Positions 1-8,367 of a DNA stretch of 64,000 bases are shown here, piece by piece. The translations under genes were made by a program, and so were the position numbers. Location of the stretch: contig NZ_JADBGF010000001.1 of the NCBI RefSeq assembly GCF_014873495.1, forward strand, positions 4,526,001 to 4,590,000. The letters run 5' to 3'. Positions within the stretch are counted from its first letter, which is position 1. Each line of letters opens with the position of its first letter. The notes under the pieces are model-generated. The model saw nothing but the letters and a program-made list of their open reading frames with translations, did no database searches and had not been told where the DNA came from. Source of the DNA: Streptomyces stelliscabiei. GTDB lineage: Bacteria; Actinomycetota; Actinomycetes; Streptomycetales; Streptomycetaceae.

Positions 1-375
1 CATCACCGACGTGACCAGAGCGGTCACGTCGTCCTGCTCAAGACCCGCCTCGCGGGCCCGGTCCATCCAGCTCTCCAGCTCACCGCGCAACGGCGAATCC
101 ACCGCCGCCTGCGGACGGGCCAGCGACTGACGCACGAACGTCCCCAGTCCCGGCCGCGCTTCGACCAGCCCCTCCCGCTCCAGCTCGCGGTACGCCTTGA
201 GCGTGGTGTTGGGGTTGACCGCGGAGGTCTCCGCAACCGCCTTGGCCGTGGGCAACTGGTCACCGGGCCCGAGTACGCCGAGCCGCAGCGCCTGCTTGGT
301 CTGCTGAACGATCTGCTGATAGGCGGCGACCCCGCTCCGCCTGTCGATGCGGAACTCCAACCCCTTCACCACCAT
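1..375 (-). CDS. GntR-family repressor, YtrA subfamily (3' end cut)
   Basis: DNA-binding repressor of the short YtrA type: a winged helix-turn-helix followed by a small all-helical tail instead of a ligand-binding domain. The protein starts MVVKGLEFRID and shows the typical GntR sequence AYQQIVQQTKQAL, then PTAKAVAETSAVNPNTTLKA as recognition helix and REGLVEARPGLGTFV as wing. 125 codons lie in the window; the family is usually about 125-130 residues, so only the last few are missing. The ATG at 375-373 lies inside a perfect palindrome, which points to autorepression. YtrA-type regulators usually sit first in an operon with an ABC transporter; the next gene would lie beyond position 1 and cannot be seen. 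Family call is firm, the ligand is unknown. Confidence 0.9.
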   Translation of the reverse strand, partial: MVVKGLEFRIDRRSGVAAYQQIVQQTKQALRLGVLGPGDQLPTAKAVAETSAVNPNTTLKAYRELEREGLVEARPGLGTFVRQSLARPQAAVDSPLRGELESWMDRAREAGLEQDDVTALVTSVM

Positions 376-398
376 TTCACTAGTCGACTAGTGAAATG
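373..398. promoter_or_regulatory. Perfect 26-bp palindrome over the GntR start codon
   Basis: Both halves read CATTTCACTAGTC from the outside in, meeting at the centre between 385 and 386. The left end contains the reverse-complemented ATG of the GntR gene. A perfect operator this long at the start codon fits autoregulation by the adjacent YtrA-type repressor; the binding itself is inferred. Confidence 0.75.
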
Positions 399-1075
399 AT
401 GATGGAGCACAGATCGCGAACCTGTCAAAGCCCACAGGTCGGGGCGGCGGTGGGTGGGTGAGTGAGGGAGCACGTTGCCGCGGCGGGGTCACCGCCGGAA
501 AGGACCGGTGGATTCAGGGAGTCCGCTCCCCTGACTCGTGGGGGACGGTTCGAGGTCCGCGACCGGCCGTCAGGCGCGCGCCGGCCGACCAGGCACGACA
601 CCACGCCTCGTTCGCACCACACGACCAGCACCCGCTGGATGTGGAGGCGGGCGGTCGAGGGACGTGGGGGCTGGAGGCTTTCTGGCGTGGCTACGGCCGA
701 CACCTCACGGAGACGAGGGCCGGACTCGCCCTAACCCCTCGTGTGGGTTCGAGGTTGGGGTCATGGCTGATCACTCCCGCGATCACCGAGCGCTCGGAGC
801 TCGTCGTCCTCGGGAGCATCGCAGGCGCCGAGGAAGGCAAGGACTACGGCGAGGAGGGCAAGCCCACGAACCACACGTCGAACCTCACCATCAAGGTGGA
901 GCGGGCAAGCTCCCCCGATGTCTCCGAGGCCGTGGTGGAATTCACGCGAAACCCGGGATCAGGCCTGACCGACGTCGTCGACGACCTGCCGCACGGGTGC
1001 CGACCTTTTGCGTCTCTCACTGCCGCTGGTGCGCCCACGACCGCGACGCACCAGCGGGCAAGGACGCCAGCCGGG
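399..1075. other. Gene-poor gap, possible decayed gene fragment
   Basis: 677 bp between the GntR gene and the Rpn-like gene, with no convincing complete gene. From about 790 to 980 one plus-strand frame has strongly GC-biased third positions and reads LVVLGSIAGAEEGKDYG and NLTIKVERASSPDVSEAVV, but upstream and downstream of that the bias is lost and there is no credible start or stop. It may be a remnant of a lost gene. I do not recognise the family. Confidence 0.3.
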
Positions 1076-1966
1076 TCAGGCTTGGTCGTCGTCGAACAGT
1101 TCGGCGGCGTCGGTGACGTCGTAGGCCCGGTCCACCCAGATCTGGAGCCGGGCAGGGTCGGTGCAGTCGCGCACCCGCTGCCGGACGAATTCGGGTACCT
1201 CGACGTGACGTCGGTCCAGGGTGCGCAGGATGCTCGCGATCTGCTCCTCCGCCCTGCCTTCCTCGCGGCCTTCCTCGCGCAGCTTCACCGCGACCGGGTT
1301 CTTGAAGAAGTAGTTAACCGGCATCATCAGCTCCCTCCACACCTTCTTCGCCTGGGCGTCGACCAGGCCTGATTCGACCAGCTCCGCGAACACCGTCGCA
1401 CTGTGAGGATCCACGGTGTCCAAAACCGCTGCGAGTGGTTCCGGTATCGCAGCGGCATCCGGACCCTTACCATGCGTGATCGCCGAGAACACGGCGAGGG
1501 TGACGTCCCGCGCCACCTCCGCCTCGTCCGTGATCACCGGCACGTTGTCCGGCCCGAGGACGAGCGGCCGTACGACCAGTGACGCAAAGTCCGGCAGACC
1601 GAAGCGGATGGGCTGGGCGGCCCACTTGGCGGTGGAGCGGTTCTGGGTCATGACGATCAGCACCGGCTGCACGCGGTACTTCTCGTGGAGGTAGGCGAGG
1701 TAGTACGGCCAACTGCCCCGCTTCCGCTCGTCCTGCCTCCCCTGTGATTCCAGGACCAGCAAAAAGGCACCCTCGTCGGTGTCCACGCGCACCAGGCTGT
1801 CCACCCGGCGCTCCACCGGAGCGATCTCCGTCAGGTCCGTGTTGACCACGGAGATCGAGCGGGGCTCCGGAAAGGGCACATGGAACAGCCTCCGGAAGCT
1901 GCGGATCATCCCCTCGGTGTCCTTCTGACAGATCTGATGCAACGCCTCGTGTGGCGAGCTGACCAT
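1076..1966 (-). CDS. Rpn / YhgA-like PD-(D/E)XK nuclease-fold protein
   Basis: 296-residue protein of the Streptomyces family starting MVSSPHEALH, related to Rpn/YhgA recombination-promoting nuclease-like proteins. The candidate PD-(D/E)XK core is visible: RRVDSLVRVD (D56) followed by the strand FLLVLESQGRQDE (E73-x-Q75), then WPYYLAYLHEKYR and a strand LIVMTQ. The C-terminal part carries a charged REEGREEGRAEEQIASILRTLDRR segment, usual in this family. The start has a good ribosome site (AAGGAG, 6 bases upstream). It stands alone between the GntR gene and the ATPase. Members are often described as transposase-like, but I see no terminal repeats or mobility signs here. Family call is good; nuclease activity is inferred from the residues only. 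Confidence 0.75.
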   Translation of the reverse strand: MVSSPHEALHQICQKDTEGMIRSFRRLFHVPFPEPRSISVVNTDLTEIAPVERRVDSLVRVDTDEGAFLLVLESQGRQDERKRGSWPYYLAYLHEKYRVQPVLIVMTQNRSTAKWAAQPIRFGLPDFASLVVRPLVLGPDNVPVITDEAEVARDVTLAVFSAITHGKGPDAAAIPEPLAAVLDTVDPHSATVFAELVESGLVDAQAKKVWRELMMPVNYFFKNPVAVKLREEGREEGRAEEQIASILRTLDRRHVEVPEFVRQRVRDCTDPARLQIWVDRAYDVTDAAELFDDDQA

Positions 1967-1998
1967 GGGATCTCCTTGCTGTCGGGATGCTCAACGAG

Positions 1999-2415
1999 CT
2001 ACGCGGCCATCAGTTCGCACCACACGTATTTGCCCGAATGCCCGAACCGGGAGGACGGCTGCCAGCCCCACACGTCCGTGCAGGCGCGTACGAGGGCGAG
2101 GCCCCGGCCGGTCTCCATCTCGGGCTTCGCCACGCCGTCCGGCGGCTCCGGGGGTTGCGGGTCGGCGTCCCAGGCGCCGATCCACAGGGTGTCGCCCGAC
2201 CAGCGGGCACGGAGGGCTGCCGGGCCCTTGGTGTGGAGTACGGCGTTGGCGATCAGTTCCGTGGCCAGGAGTTCGGCGGGGTCCAGGAGGGCGGCCAGGC
2301 CGTGCGCGGTGAGGATCAGGCGGAGGGTGCGGCGGGAGACGGTGACGGCTCGGGGGTCGTGGGGGATGTGGAGGACGTACTCCCAGGGCTCGGGTGCGGG
2401 TGCGCTTTCGGGCAT
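1999..2415 (-). CDS. ATP-binding anti-sigma-factor-type kinase (HATPase)
   Basis: 138-residue single-domain GHKL ATPase of the SpoIIAB/RsbW type abundant in Streptomyces. The N box is ELLATELIANAVLHT (E53, N57), the G1 box is WIGAWDADP and the G2 region is ETGRGLALVRA. Start chosen at the ATG at 2415, which has a GGAG site; an upstream in-frame extension to 2517 is low complexity and lacks a site. Known relatives bind anti-anti-sigma factors or regulators and use ATP to switch. It is divergent from the XRE gene and shares its 221-bp promoter region, the usual arrangement with the XRE-DUF397 pair. The partner is not identifiable from sequence. Confidence 0.85.
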   Translation of the reverse strand: MPESAPAPEPWEYVLHIPHDPRAVTVSRRTLRLILTAHGLAALLDPAELLATELIANAVLHTKGPAALRARWSGDTLWIGAWDADPQPPEPPDGVAKPEMETGRGLALVRACTDVWGWQPSSRFGHSGKYVWCELMAA

Positions 2416-2549
2416 GGGTGAACTCCGTTCGGGGTGGGGTTTGAGGGGCCTCCGGTGGCATTGCCGCAGCCGTCGGGGCGTGACGGAGCGGTGCGCTTCC
2501 GGAGCAGCGGGCGACACCGCGCCGTATGCGGTTCATCACGGACGGTAGT

Positions 2550-2563
2550 TCCTAAATTTAGGA
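2550..2563. promoter_or_regulatory. 14-bp AT-rich palindrome, candidate XRE operator
   Basis: TCCTAAATTTAGGA is a perfect palindrome in the divergent promoter region between the ATPase gene and the XRE gene, 74 bp before the XRE start. It is the most AT-rich spot nearby. An XRE-family dimer is the obvious candidate ligand. Confidence 0.6.
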
Positions 2564-2636
2564 TGCCGCAACCCGCTGCCGTACTCTGACCCCCGAAAGA
2601 GCGACGCGCGCAGGGCAGTTGGGACAGGAGGCACCG

Positions 2637-3488
2637 GTGCCGCCGAAGAGGCATCTCACGGCCCGCCGAGTGCGGCTGGGCTCCGAACTGCGCAAACTGC
2701 GCGAGGCGACGGGCATGAAGGCCCGGGAGGCGGCGGCACTCCTGGGGGCCGACTCGGTCCAGATGAGCCAGATCGAGTCGGGGGTCGCGGGCGTGAGCGC
2801 GGCACGCGTGCGCCGTCTCGCCGCGCACTACGCCTGCACGGACGAGGGGTTGATCGAGGCACTCGCGGCGATGGCGATCGATCGCACACGAGGCTGGTGG
2901 GAGGAGTACCGGGGTGTACTACCGCCGGTGAATCTGGACCTGGCCGAGGCGGAGCACCACGCGGCGTTCCTCCGAGAGGTGGTCATCACCTACGTTCCCG
3001 GCCTTCTCCAGACCCCGGACTACGCGCGGGCGGTGTTCGGGTACATGCGCCCGGAACTGCCCGACAGTGAGCTGACGCCCCGGGTGGAGCACCGCATGAG
3101 GCGACGCACTGTCATCGAAGGCAGGACCCCCACCCCGTACGAGGCGATCGTCCACGAGTTCGCCCTGCGCATCCGCGTGGCCGATCGCCGCGTCTCCCTC
3201 GCCCAGCTCCGGCAGATCCTGGACCTGACCGACCAGGGGCACGTCACCGTACGCGTCATCCCGACCGACCAGGACGGCTTCGGCGGGGCCGGCGCCTCGA
3301 TGATGTACATGGGAGGTTCGGTCCCCCAACTCGACACCGGTCTCCGGGAAGCCGCCACCGGCACCGCGTTCATCGACGCGGAGCCCCAACTGAGAACGCT
3401 TCGAACACTTTTCCGTAAAGTGGAGGAGGCGACTCTGACCCCCGCCGCGTCCCGAGACTTCATCCACCGCTTGTCGAAGGAACTGTGA
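2637..3488 (+). CDS. XRE-family regulator with DUF5753 domain
   Basis: 283-residue transcriptional regulator of the large Streptomyces WhiJ-like family. Residues of about 12-65 form the helix-turn-helix (LGSELRKLREATGMKAREAA, then VQMSQIESG), followed by the DUF5753 ligand-type domain (VPGLLQTPDYARAVF, then EFALRIRV and LDTGLREAATGTAFIDAE). The GTG at 2637 is chosen because AGGAGG sits 6 bases upstream; the TTG at 2619 has none. Its stop overlaps the start of the DUF397 gene (GTGA), so the pair is translationally coupled. In known cases such pairs influence development or antibiotic production, with the small protein modulating the regulator. Confidence 0.9.
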   Translation: MPPKRHLTARRVRLGSELRKLREATGMKAREAAALLGADSVQMSQIESGVAGVSAARVRRLAAHYACTDEGLIEALAAMAIDRTRGWWEEYRGVLPPVNLDLAEAEHHAAFLREVVITYVPGLLQTPDYARAVFGYMRPELPDSELTPRVEHRMRRRTVIEGRTPTPYEAIVHEFALRIRVADRRVSLAQLRQILDLTDQGHVTVRVIPTDQDGFGGAGASMMYMGGSVPQLDTGLREAATGTAFIDAEPQLRTLRTLFRKVEEATLTPAASRDFIHRLSKEL

Positions 3489-3700
3489 GGCACCTCATGG
3501 CCCACGCCCTGAACTGGCAGAAGTCCACCTTCTCCGGTGGCGCCGAGGGCAACGCGTGCCTCGAAGTCGCCGCCTCCCCCGAGGACATGCACCTCCGCGA
3601 GTCCGACACCCCCACCACCGTCATCGCGACCACCCGCACCCCCCTCGCCCACCTCCTCCACGCCATAACCGCCGGCAGATTGACCCCGCCCCGCGGTTGA
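3485..3700 (+). CDS. DUF397 small protein
   Basis: About 71-residue protein with the DUF397 signature LNWQKSTFSGGAEGNACLEVA and a final LAHLLHAITAGRL. Such small acidic proteins are encoded directly after XRE-DUF5753 regulators and are thought to bind them. GTG at 3485 overlaps the upstream stop by four bases and has GAAGGA before it; an ATG at 3497 with GAGG upstream is an equally plausible start and would remove four residues. The C-terminus is a little atypical for the family, with a positively charged end. Confidence 0.85.
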   Translation: MRHLMAHALNWQKSTFSGGAEGNACLEVAASPEDMHLRESDTPTTVIATTRTPLAHLLHAITAGRLTPPRG

Positions 3701-3992
3701 TCAACCGCCGTACCGGCGCGAACAGGACAGCGGACGAGGTTCGTTCGGTGGAACGGAAGTCGGGGAACCGTCCGGATAATCGCTCCGCAGCGATCAAGCG
3801 CCACACCTGATTCGGCGCCAGAGGGACACGCATGGTCCCTACATCGACCTCACCTGTTCAGAACATGCCACCCCTGCCAGGAGGAACCACCAGAGACTCG
3901 ACGGTAAGTGACTGTCCGTATTGGATCTAGTGCGTTAAGTAACACTCCTCGTACGGTCATTGCGTCACCAAAACCGTATCTCTGGAGGATTC

Positions 3993-4964
3993 GTGGCAAA
4001 CTTGCGCACTCGACTGGCCGTGCTGGGCTCCGCCGTGGCTCTCGCCGCAGGCGCCCTCGTCCCCGCGCAACTCGCCGGCGCCACCCCGGCGGCCGCGGCG
4101 GCCTACGAGTGGGTCGCTCTGGGCGACTCCTACACCGCCGGGGTCATCCCGGCGGCGGGCGACACCTTCGAAGTCCCCCGCGACGGCTGCGAGCGCACCG
4201 ACCGGTCCTACCCGCAGGTCATCGACCGCGACCTCGGCTCACTGATCGAACTGACCAATGTCAGCTGCGGAGCCGCCGTCATCGAGGACATCACCTTCAA
4301 CGCCCAGGAGCCGATCGGCCGCCACCTGCCGCCGTTCTCCGAGGACCCGGACTACCCGTTCCCGCCGGTGCCTCCCCAGTCCGAGGCGGTCGGGTCCGGC
4401 ACCGACGTGGTCACCGTCGGCGCGGGCGGCAACACCCTCGGGTTCGCCCAGATCCTCTTCACCTGCCTGCAACTGGGCGACGGTAGCGGCGGTGTGGGCA
4501 CGCCGTGCCGGGACGACCTGGCCGACGACATCCCCGGCCGGCTGACCAAGGTGAGCAGCGACTACAAGGAGATGCTCGCCGTCCTCCACGAGCGGGCCCC
4601 GCACGCCAAGGTCCTGACCGTCGGCTACCCCACGGTCATCCCCGAGGACACGTCCAAGTGCCGGTACAACGACTGGGAGCAGTTCGCGTCGATCACTCCG
4701 GGAGACCTCGACTGGCTGCGCGACGACGTCCTGGAACCGCTCAACAAGGTCACCGAGCAGGCGGCCGGTGCGCAAGGGGACACGTTCGTCGGCCTCTCCG
4801 ACTCCTCCCGGAACCACAGCGTCTGCGACTCGGGCAAGTGGGTGGAGGGCGTCTTCACGACCTTCCCGACCGAGGTGGCCTTCGTCCACCCCAACGCCCA
4901 GGGCCACAAGAACGCCGCTGATCAGGTCGCCCCGGCGATCCTGAACGCCTTGGGCGTGAGCTGA
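3993..4964 (+). CDS. Secreted SGNH/GDSL hydrolase (lipase/esterase type)
   Basis: 323-residue secreted esterase/lipase-like enzyme. A signal peptide covers about residues 1-36 (LAVLGSAVALAAGALVPAQLA, then AAAAA before the mature YEWVALGDSYTAG). Block I is GDSYTAG with nucleophile Ser46; the oxyanion region is GAGGNTLGF (Gly/Asn), and the C-terminal block is FVHPNAQGHKNAA with the catalytic His. Several Cys residues (CERT, VSCGAAV, CLQ, CRDD, CRY, VCD) are positioned as in Streptomyces SGNH lipases with disulfides. The GTG at 3993 is preceded by GGAGG. Single gene, with a strong hairpin 20 bp after the stop. Substrate is not determinable. Confidence 0.9.
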   Translation: MANLRTRLAVLGSAVALAAGALVPAQLAGATPAAAAAYEWVALGDSYTAGVIPAAGDTFEVPRDGCERTDRSYPQVIDRDLGSLIELTNVSCGAAVIEDITFNAQEPIGRHLPPFSEDPDYPFPPVPPQSEAVGSGTDVVTVGAGGNTLGFAQILFTCLQLGDGSGGVGTPCRDDLADDIPGRLTKVSSDYKEMLAVLHERAPHAKVLTVGYPTVIPEDTSKCRYNDWEQFASITPGDLDWLRDDVLEPLNKVTEQAAGAQGDTFVGLSDSSRNHSVCDSGKWVEGVFTTFPTEVAFVHPNAQGHKNAADQVAPAILNALGVS

Positions 4965-4984
4965 TCCGCGTCCGGCGCCCCCGG

Positions 4985-5019
4985 GGAGCCGCATCGGGCC
5001 GACGGCCCGATGCGGCTCC
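4985..5019. terminator. Strong 16-bp hairpin, bidirectional terminator
   Basis: Perfect 16-bp stem (4985-5000 with 5004-5019) around the triloop GAC, between the convergent SGNH hydrolase and response-regulator genes. There is no U-run, as usual for Streptomyces terminators. The right arm ends inside the first unit of the adjoining tandem repeat. Confidence 0.8.
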
Positions 5020-5069
5020 AGCGACGTGGCTCCAGCGACGTGGCTCCAGCGACGTGGCTCCAGCGACGT
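5014..5069. repeat. Tandem repeat, four perfect 14-bp units
   Basis: GGCTCCAGCGACGT occurs four times head to tail. The first unit overlaps the right arm of the terminator hairpin, suggesting the array grew by duplication of the hairpin's edge. It is intergenic, between convergent genes. Confidence 0.95.
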
Positions 5070-5141
5070 GCGCGATCCCGGCCGGGGTGCGCCTGGCCCT
5101 CGGCCCAGGCCCCACCCGGAGGCAGCCGCCGGGCCGGAGCC

Positions 5142-5837
5142 CTACGCCTCCACCCCCGGCGGACCGTGCGGCACCGGGCCCGCCCGGTCCAGCAAACCCG
5201 TGCGGGCTGCCAGGGCCGCCGCCTCCAGGCGGGAGCCGACCCCCAGCTTCATCAGAACGCGTTGGACGTGGGTGCGGGCCGTCGACGGGGCGATGCCCAT
5301 GCCCGCCGCGATGAGGCGGGTGTCCTCGCCCTCCGCCACCCGCACCAGGACCTCGACCTCGCGCGGGGTCAGCATCTGGAGCAGGCGCTGGCCCTCGTCG
5401 TCCGGCTGGGCGGCGGGGTTCAGCAGTTCGCCGAACGCGCTCTGCAACAGCTGCGGCGCCACCGCCGCCTCGCCCGCGCGGGCCTTCATGATGGCCCGCT
5501 CGACGCCCTCGATGCGCTCGTCGTGCCGCACATAGCCGGAGGCTCCCGCGGCGAACGCGGCCGCGATGCCGCGCGGGTTGGGCACCGGGCCGAGGACCAG
5601 CACCGCCACCTGCGGGCGTTCACGCTTGATCTTGACCACCGGGTCGAAGATTCCCGGCTCGGCGGGTGCCGCCGTGCCGAGCAGGCACACCTCGGGTGCC
5701 CTCGTGATCACCAGCTCCGCCGCACCCGCGGCCGGCGCCGCCGCCGCGAGCACCCGGTGCCCGCGCAGCTTCAACGCCGAGGCCAGCGCCTCGGCCAGCA
5801 GTCGGTGATCGTCGACCACCATGAGCCGGACTCCCAT
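5142..5837 (-). CDS. LuxR/NarL-type response regulator with degenerate receiver
   Basis: 231-residue DNA-binding protein: N-terminal receiver-like domain (MGVRLMVVDDHRLLAEALASAL) and C-terminal LuxR helix-turn-helix (LTPREVEVLVRVAEGEDTRLIAAGMGIAPSTARTHV). The acidic pair DD near residues 9-10 is present, but the strand that should carry the phospho-acceptor Asp reads EVCLLGTAAP, with Gly in its place, and the conserved Lys region reads GYVRHDE. It is therefore unlikely to be controlled by normal phosphorylation. ATG at 5837 begins the conserved receiver strand; the longer reading to 5891 is low complexity. No sensor kinase gene is adjacent. Target genes unknown. Confidence 0.85.
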   Translation of the reverse strand: MGVRLMVVDDHRLLAEALASALKLRGHRVLAAAAPAAGAAELVITRAPEVCLLGTAAPAEPGIFDPVVKIKRERPQVAVLVLGPVPNPRGIAAAFAAGASGYVRHDERIEGVERAIMKARAGEAAVAPQLLQSAFGELLNPAAQPDDEGQRLLQMLTPREVEVLVRVAEGEDTRLIAAGMGIAPSTARTHVQRVLMKLGVGSRLEAAALAARTGLLDRAGPVPHGPPGVEA

Positions 5838-6052
5838 AGAGCCACCCCACCCCCCAGTCCCCCCAGATGGTTGCCAACTATGGCCGCCCACTGGTCCTCA
5901 CGGACAGAAGCCCCCCGACTTCCCCGTCGGCTCCCCGCTGTTCATGCCCCCGGAAGCTACACGCTTGTTCGACGTTGCGCTCCCCCTATCGGAGAGAAGT
6001 GCCCGGATTACCGAAATTCCCTCCGATTCGAGCGGGATGAGGGATACGTGCA

Positions 6053-6082
6053 CGGCCCCGCCCCTGAGCTGGGGCGGGGCCG
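6053..6082. terminator. GC-rich hairpin after the beta-propeller gene
   Basis: 12-bp stem CGGCCCCGCCCC / GGGGCGGGGCCG around TGAGCT, just past the stop of the minus-strand gene ending at 6111. Position and strength fit a terminator. Confidence 0.75.
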
Positions 6083-6110
6083 GCGAGGAAGATCGAGGGG
6101 GCGCGTGGGG

Positions 6111-8156
6111 TTACTTCACCCCGAAGCCGAGCGCCGTGTACTCCTTCTCGTCCTTCGAATACGGCTTGCTGACGAGTTCCGAGCCGATGAACCACCGTCC
6201 GTCGGTGTAGAGCATCTCGCTCAGCGTCGGCGTCATCCCGCTGATCGCACGCAGCACCGACTCGGAGGACGGGGTCTCCAGGAGCTTGGTCTGCTTCAGC
6301 GACGTGCCGTCGATGGAGACGATCTGGGCCCCCTTGTCGTACGGGCCGTCCTTGAAGGCGATGATGTTCGGCCCGTCCATCCGGATCGGGAACAGCTCGT
6401 AGTCGTCGCCCGCGTCGACCCGGTCGCCGGTGGACTTACCGGTGGCCAGCGAGAAGGAGACGATCTCGTTGGTGGAGCTGTAGGCGCCGGTGCCGTCGTG
6501 GTTCTTGGTCGGCATGTACACCTTGTCGTTGCCGACGTAGATGCCCCGGCAGGCCCAGACACCGCGGACGGGGCACTCGTAGTCGTACTTGTCGTCCGGG
6601 ATGGAGATCTTGGCGCGCAGCTTGCCGCTGTCGTCGAGCGAGAAGATGTCGCTCGTGCCGGTCAGCGGGACGTCGCTGCCGGTGACGACACCGAAGACCA
6701 CCGGCTTGGTGGAGATGATCTTGGCGCGCGAGATGCCGGAGGGCACCTTGTAGGTCCACTTGACGCTGCCCGACTTCGGGTCCAGCAGCTGGATCTGGAA
6801 GGTCTCGCTGCCGTAGTCGCCGCACTTGCGGACCGCGATCAGCTGGGCGCCGCCCGCGTAGCCCTCGTCGGTGCACTCGCCGACCTTGGGCGACCACAGC
6901 ACCTTGCCGGAGTTGACGTCGAACGCCGCGCCGCCGCCGTAGCCGCCGGCCGCCGCGACCGTCGTACCGGAGATGGTGACCTCGCCGAACGGCACCTTCT
7001 CACCGCTCGTGTCGGCGCTCTTGGTCCACACCTCCTTGCCGGTCTCGACGTTGAACGCGGTGACCTCGGTGCAGGGCTGGCGGTCGTCGTTGTTCTTGCG
7101 CTTGGCCGACTCGGTCACCACGACGGCGATGCCCTCGGTGGTGATCTCACGGGAGCCCGCGCAGGTCTGACCGGCCAGGTCCAGCGTCCACTTGGTCTTG
7201 CCGCTGTCCGGCTCATAGCCGACGATCTTGTTCAGGGCCGACTTGGCGTACGTGGTCTTCGTCAGCCAGGAGCCCTTGACGCTGTCGATGGTCAGCTTTT
7301 CCTTGACCTCGTGCGCGGGCACCTGGAAGAGGATCTTCGCGTTCGGGCTGCTGGGCGCCTTCTCCTGCGCCTCGGTCGGCACCTCCACGCCACCGGACGA
7401 CGAACCGCCGGACGAGGACGAACCGCCGTCGTCACCCTTGGTGTCGTCCTTGCCGCCGGTCGTGCCCTGCGAACTGGCGGTGTCCTTCTTGCCGCTGTCG
7501 TCGTCCCCGCTGGTGGAGGCGTAGAAGACACCGCCGCCGACGATCAGCGCGATGGCCGCGACCGCCGCCGTGATGATGATCGCCGTGGAGTTGACCTTCT
7601 TCTTGCCGCCCGGAGCCTGTCCCATCTGCGGGTGCATCGCCATGGTGGGCGGCTGGTAGCCGTAGGGGCCGGGCGGCGGCTGCTGCCCGTAGGGACCGGG
7701 CTGCGGCTGCTGGCCGTACGGGCCGGGCTGCGGCTGGCCGTACGGGCCCGGCTGGCCGGGGTGACCGGGCTGGCCCGGGTAGCCGTAGCCGGGCTGCGGC
7801 GGGGGCGTCTGCGGGTAGCCGTAGCCGGGGCCCTGCGCGGGCGGGGGCCCCTGCGGGGGCTGGCTCGGCGGCGGGGTCTGCTGGGCCGGGGGCGCCTGCG
7901 GGTAGCCGTAGCCCGGACCCGGCGCGGGCGGTCCCTGCGGCGGGGGTGTCGGGGCGCCGAAACCGCCGGGCGGCGGGGGCGTGGGCGCGCCGAAACCGCC
8001 CTGCGGCGGGGCGTCCTGCGGGGGCTGCGCGGGCGGCTGCCCCTGGGCCGGGGGCTGCGCGGGCGGCTGCCCCTTGTCCAGCGACGGGGGCTCTGCGGGC
8101 GGCTGGTTCGGGGGCGGGCCCGGCGGCTGGTTCGGCGGGGGCGGCGGCTGCGTCAT
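6111..8156 (-). CDS. Membrane-anchored PQQ-like beta-propeller protein with Pro-rich N-terminus
   Basis: 681-residue protein in three parts. Residues 1-185 are extremely rich in Pro, Gln, Gly and Tyr, with repeats of the type PGPYGQQ and GYGYPQ; residues of about 190-214 form one transmembrane helix preceded by GGKKK; after a Ser/Gly/Asp-rich linker, residues of about 270-681 form an extracellular PQQ-like repeat domain (blades marked by DSGKTKWTLDL, ETGKEVWTKS, NSGKVLWSPK, KSGSVKWTY). Lys before the helix places the Pro-rich segment in the cytoplasm. Streptomyces have many such proteins, often paired with Ser/Thr kinases, but no role is proven. It follows a homologous gene (8368-10167) on the same strand, 211 bp away. 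No signature for quinone binding is visible. Confidence 0.8.
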   Translation of the reverse strand: MTQPPPPPNQPPGPPPNQPPAEPPSLDKGQPPAQPPAQGQPPAQPPQDAPPQGGFGAPTPPPPGGFGAPTPPPQGPPAPGPGYGYPQAPPAQQTPPPSQPPQGPPPAQGPGYGYPQTPPPQPGYGYPGQPGHPGQPGPYGQPQPGPYGQQPQPGPYGQQPPPGPYGYQPPTMAMHPQMGQAPGGKKKVNSTAIIITAAVAAIALIVGGGVFYASTSGDDDSGKKDTASSQGTTGGKDDTKGDDGGSSSSGGSSSGGVEVPTEAQEKAPSSPNAKILFQVPAHEVKEKLTIDSVKGSWLTKTTYAKSALNKIVGYEPDSGKTKWTLDLAGQTCAGSREITTEGIAVVVTESAKRKNNDDRQPCTEVTAFNVETGKEVWTKSADTSGEKVPFGEVTISGTTVAAAGGYGGGAAFDVNSGKVLWSPKVGECTDEGYAGGAQLIAVRKCGDYGSETFQIQLLDPKSGSVKWTYKVPSGISRAKIISTKPVVFGVVTGSDVPLTGTSDIFSLDDSGKLRAKISIPDDKYDYECPVRGVWACRGIYVGNDKVYMPTKNHDGTGAYSSTNEIVSFSLATGKSTGDRVDAGDDYELFPIRMDGPNIIAFKDGPYDKGAQIVSIDGTSLKQTKLLETPSSESVLRAISGMTPTLSEMLYTDGRWFIGSELVSKPYSKDEKEYTALGFGVK

Positions 8157-8367
8157 GACGTGAATACCTCGAAGCGGAGAGCGGAGGACGGAAGAAGGAC
8201 GGAAGGGGAGGCCGGCCGGGTCACGGCGGGGCCGGGCGGCGGTGGCGTCGGGCGGCCGGTGTCCACGGCCCGCGCCGGTGACGCGGGCCGGGCCCGCGGG
8301 ACCGACCGGGCCCGTCGCACGGTCCGGACGGGGCCGGTGGCACGGGCGGGGCCGTCGGTCGCGCGCG

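Noticed and set aside
458..1372. 304-codon plus-strand frame as a gene
   Set aside because: Only about 60 codons in the middle show coding bias, and the 3' third is antisense to the Rpn-like gene; kept only as a possible remnant.
1076..1966. Insertion sequence, because Rpn/YhgA proteins are called transposase-like
   Set aside because: No terminal inverted repeats or target duplications are visible around the gene.
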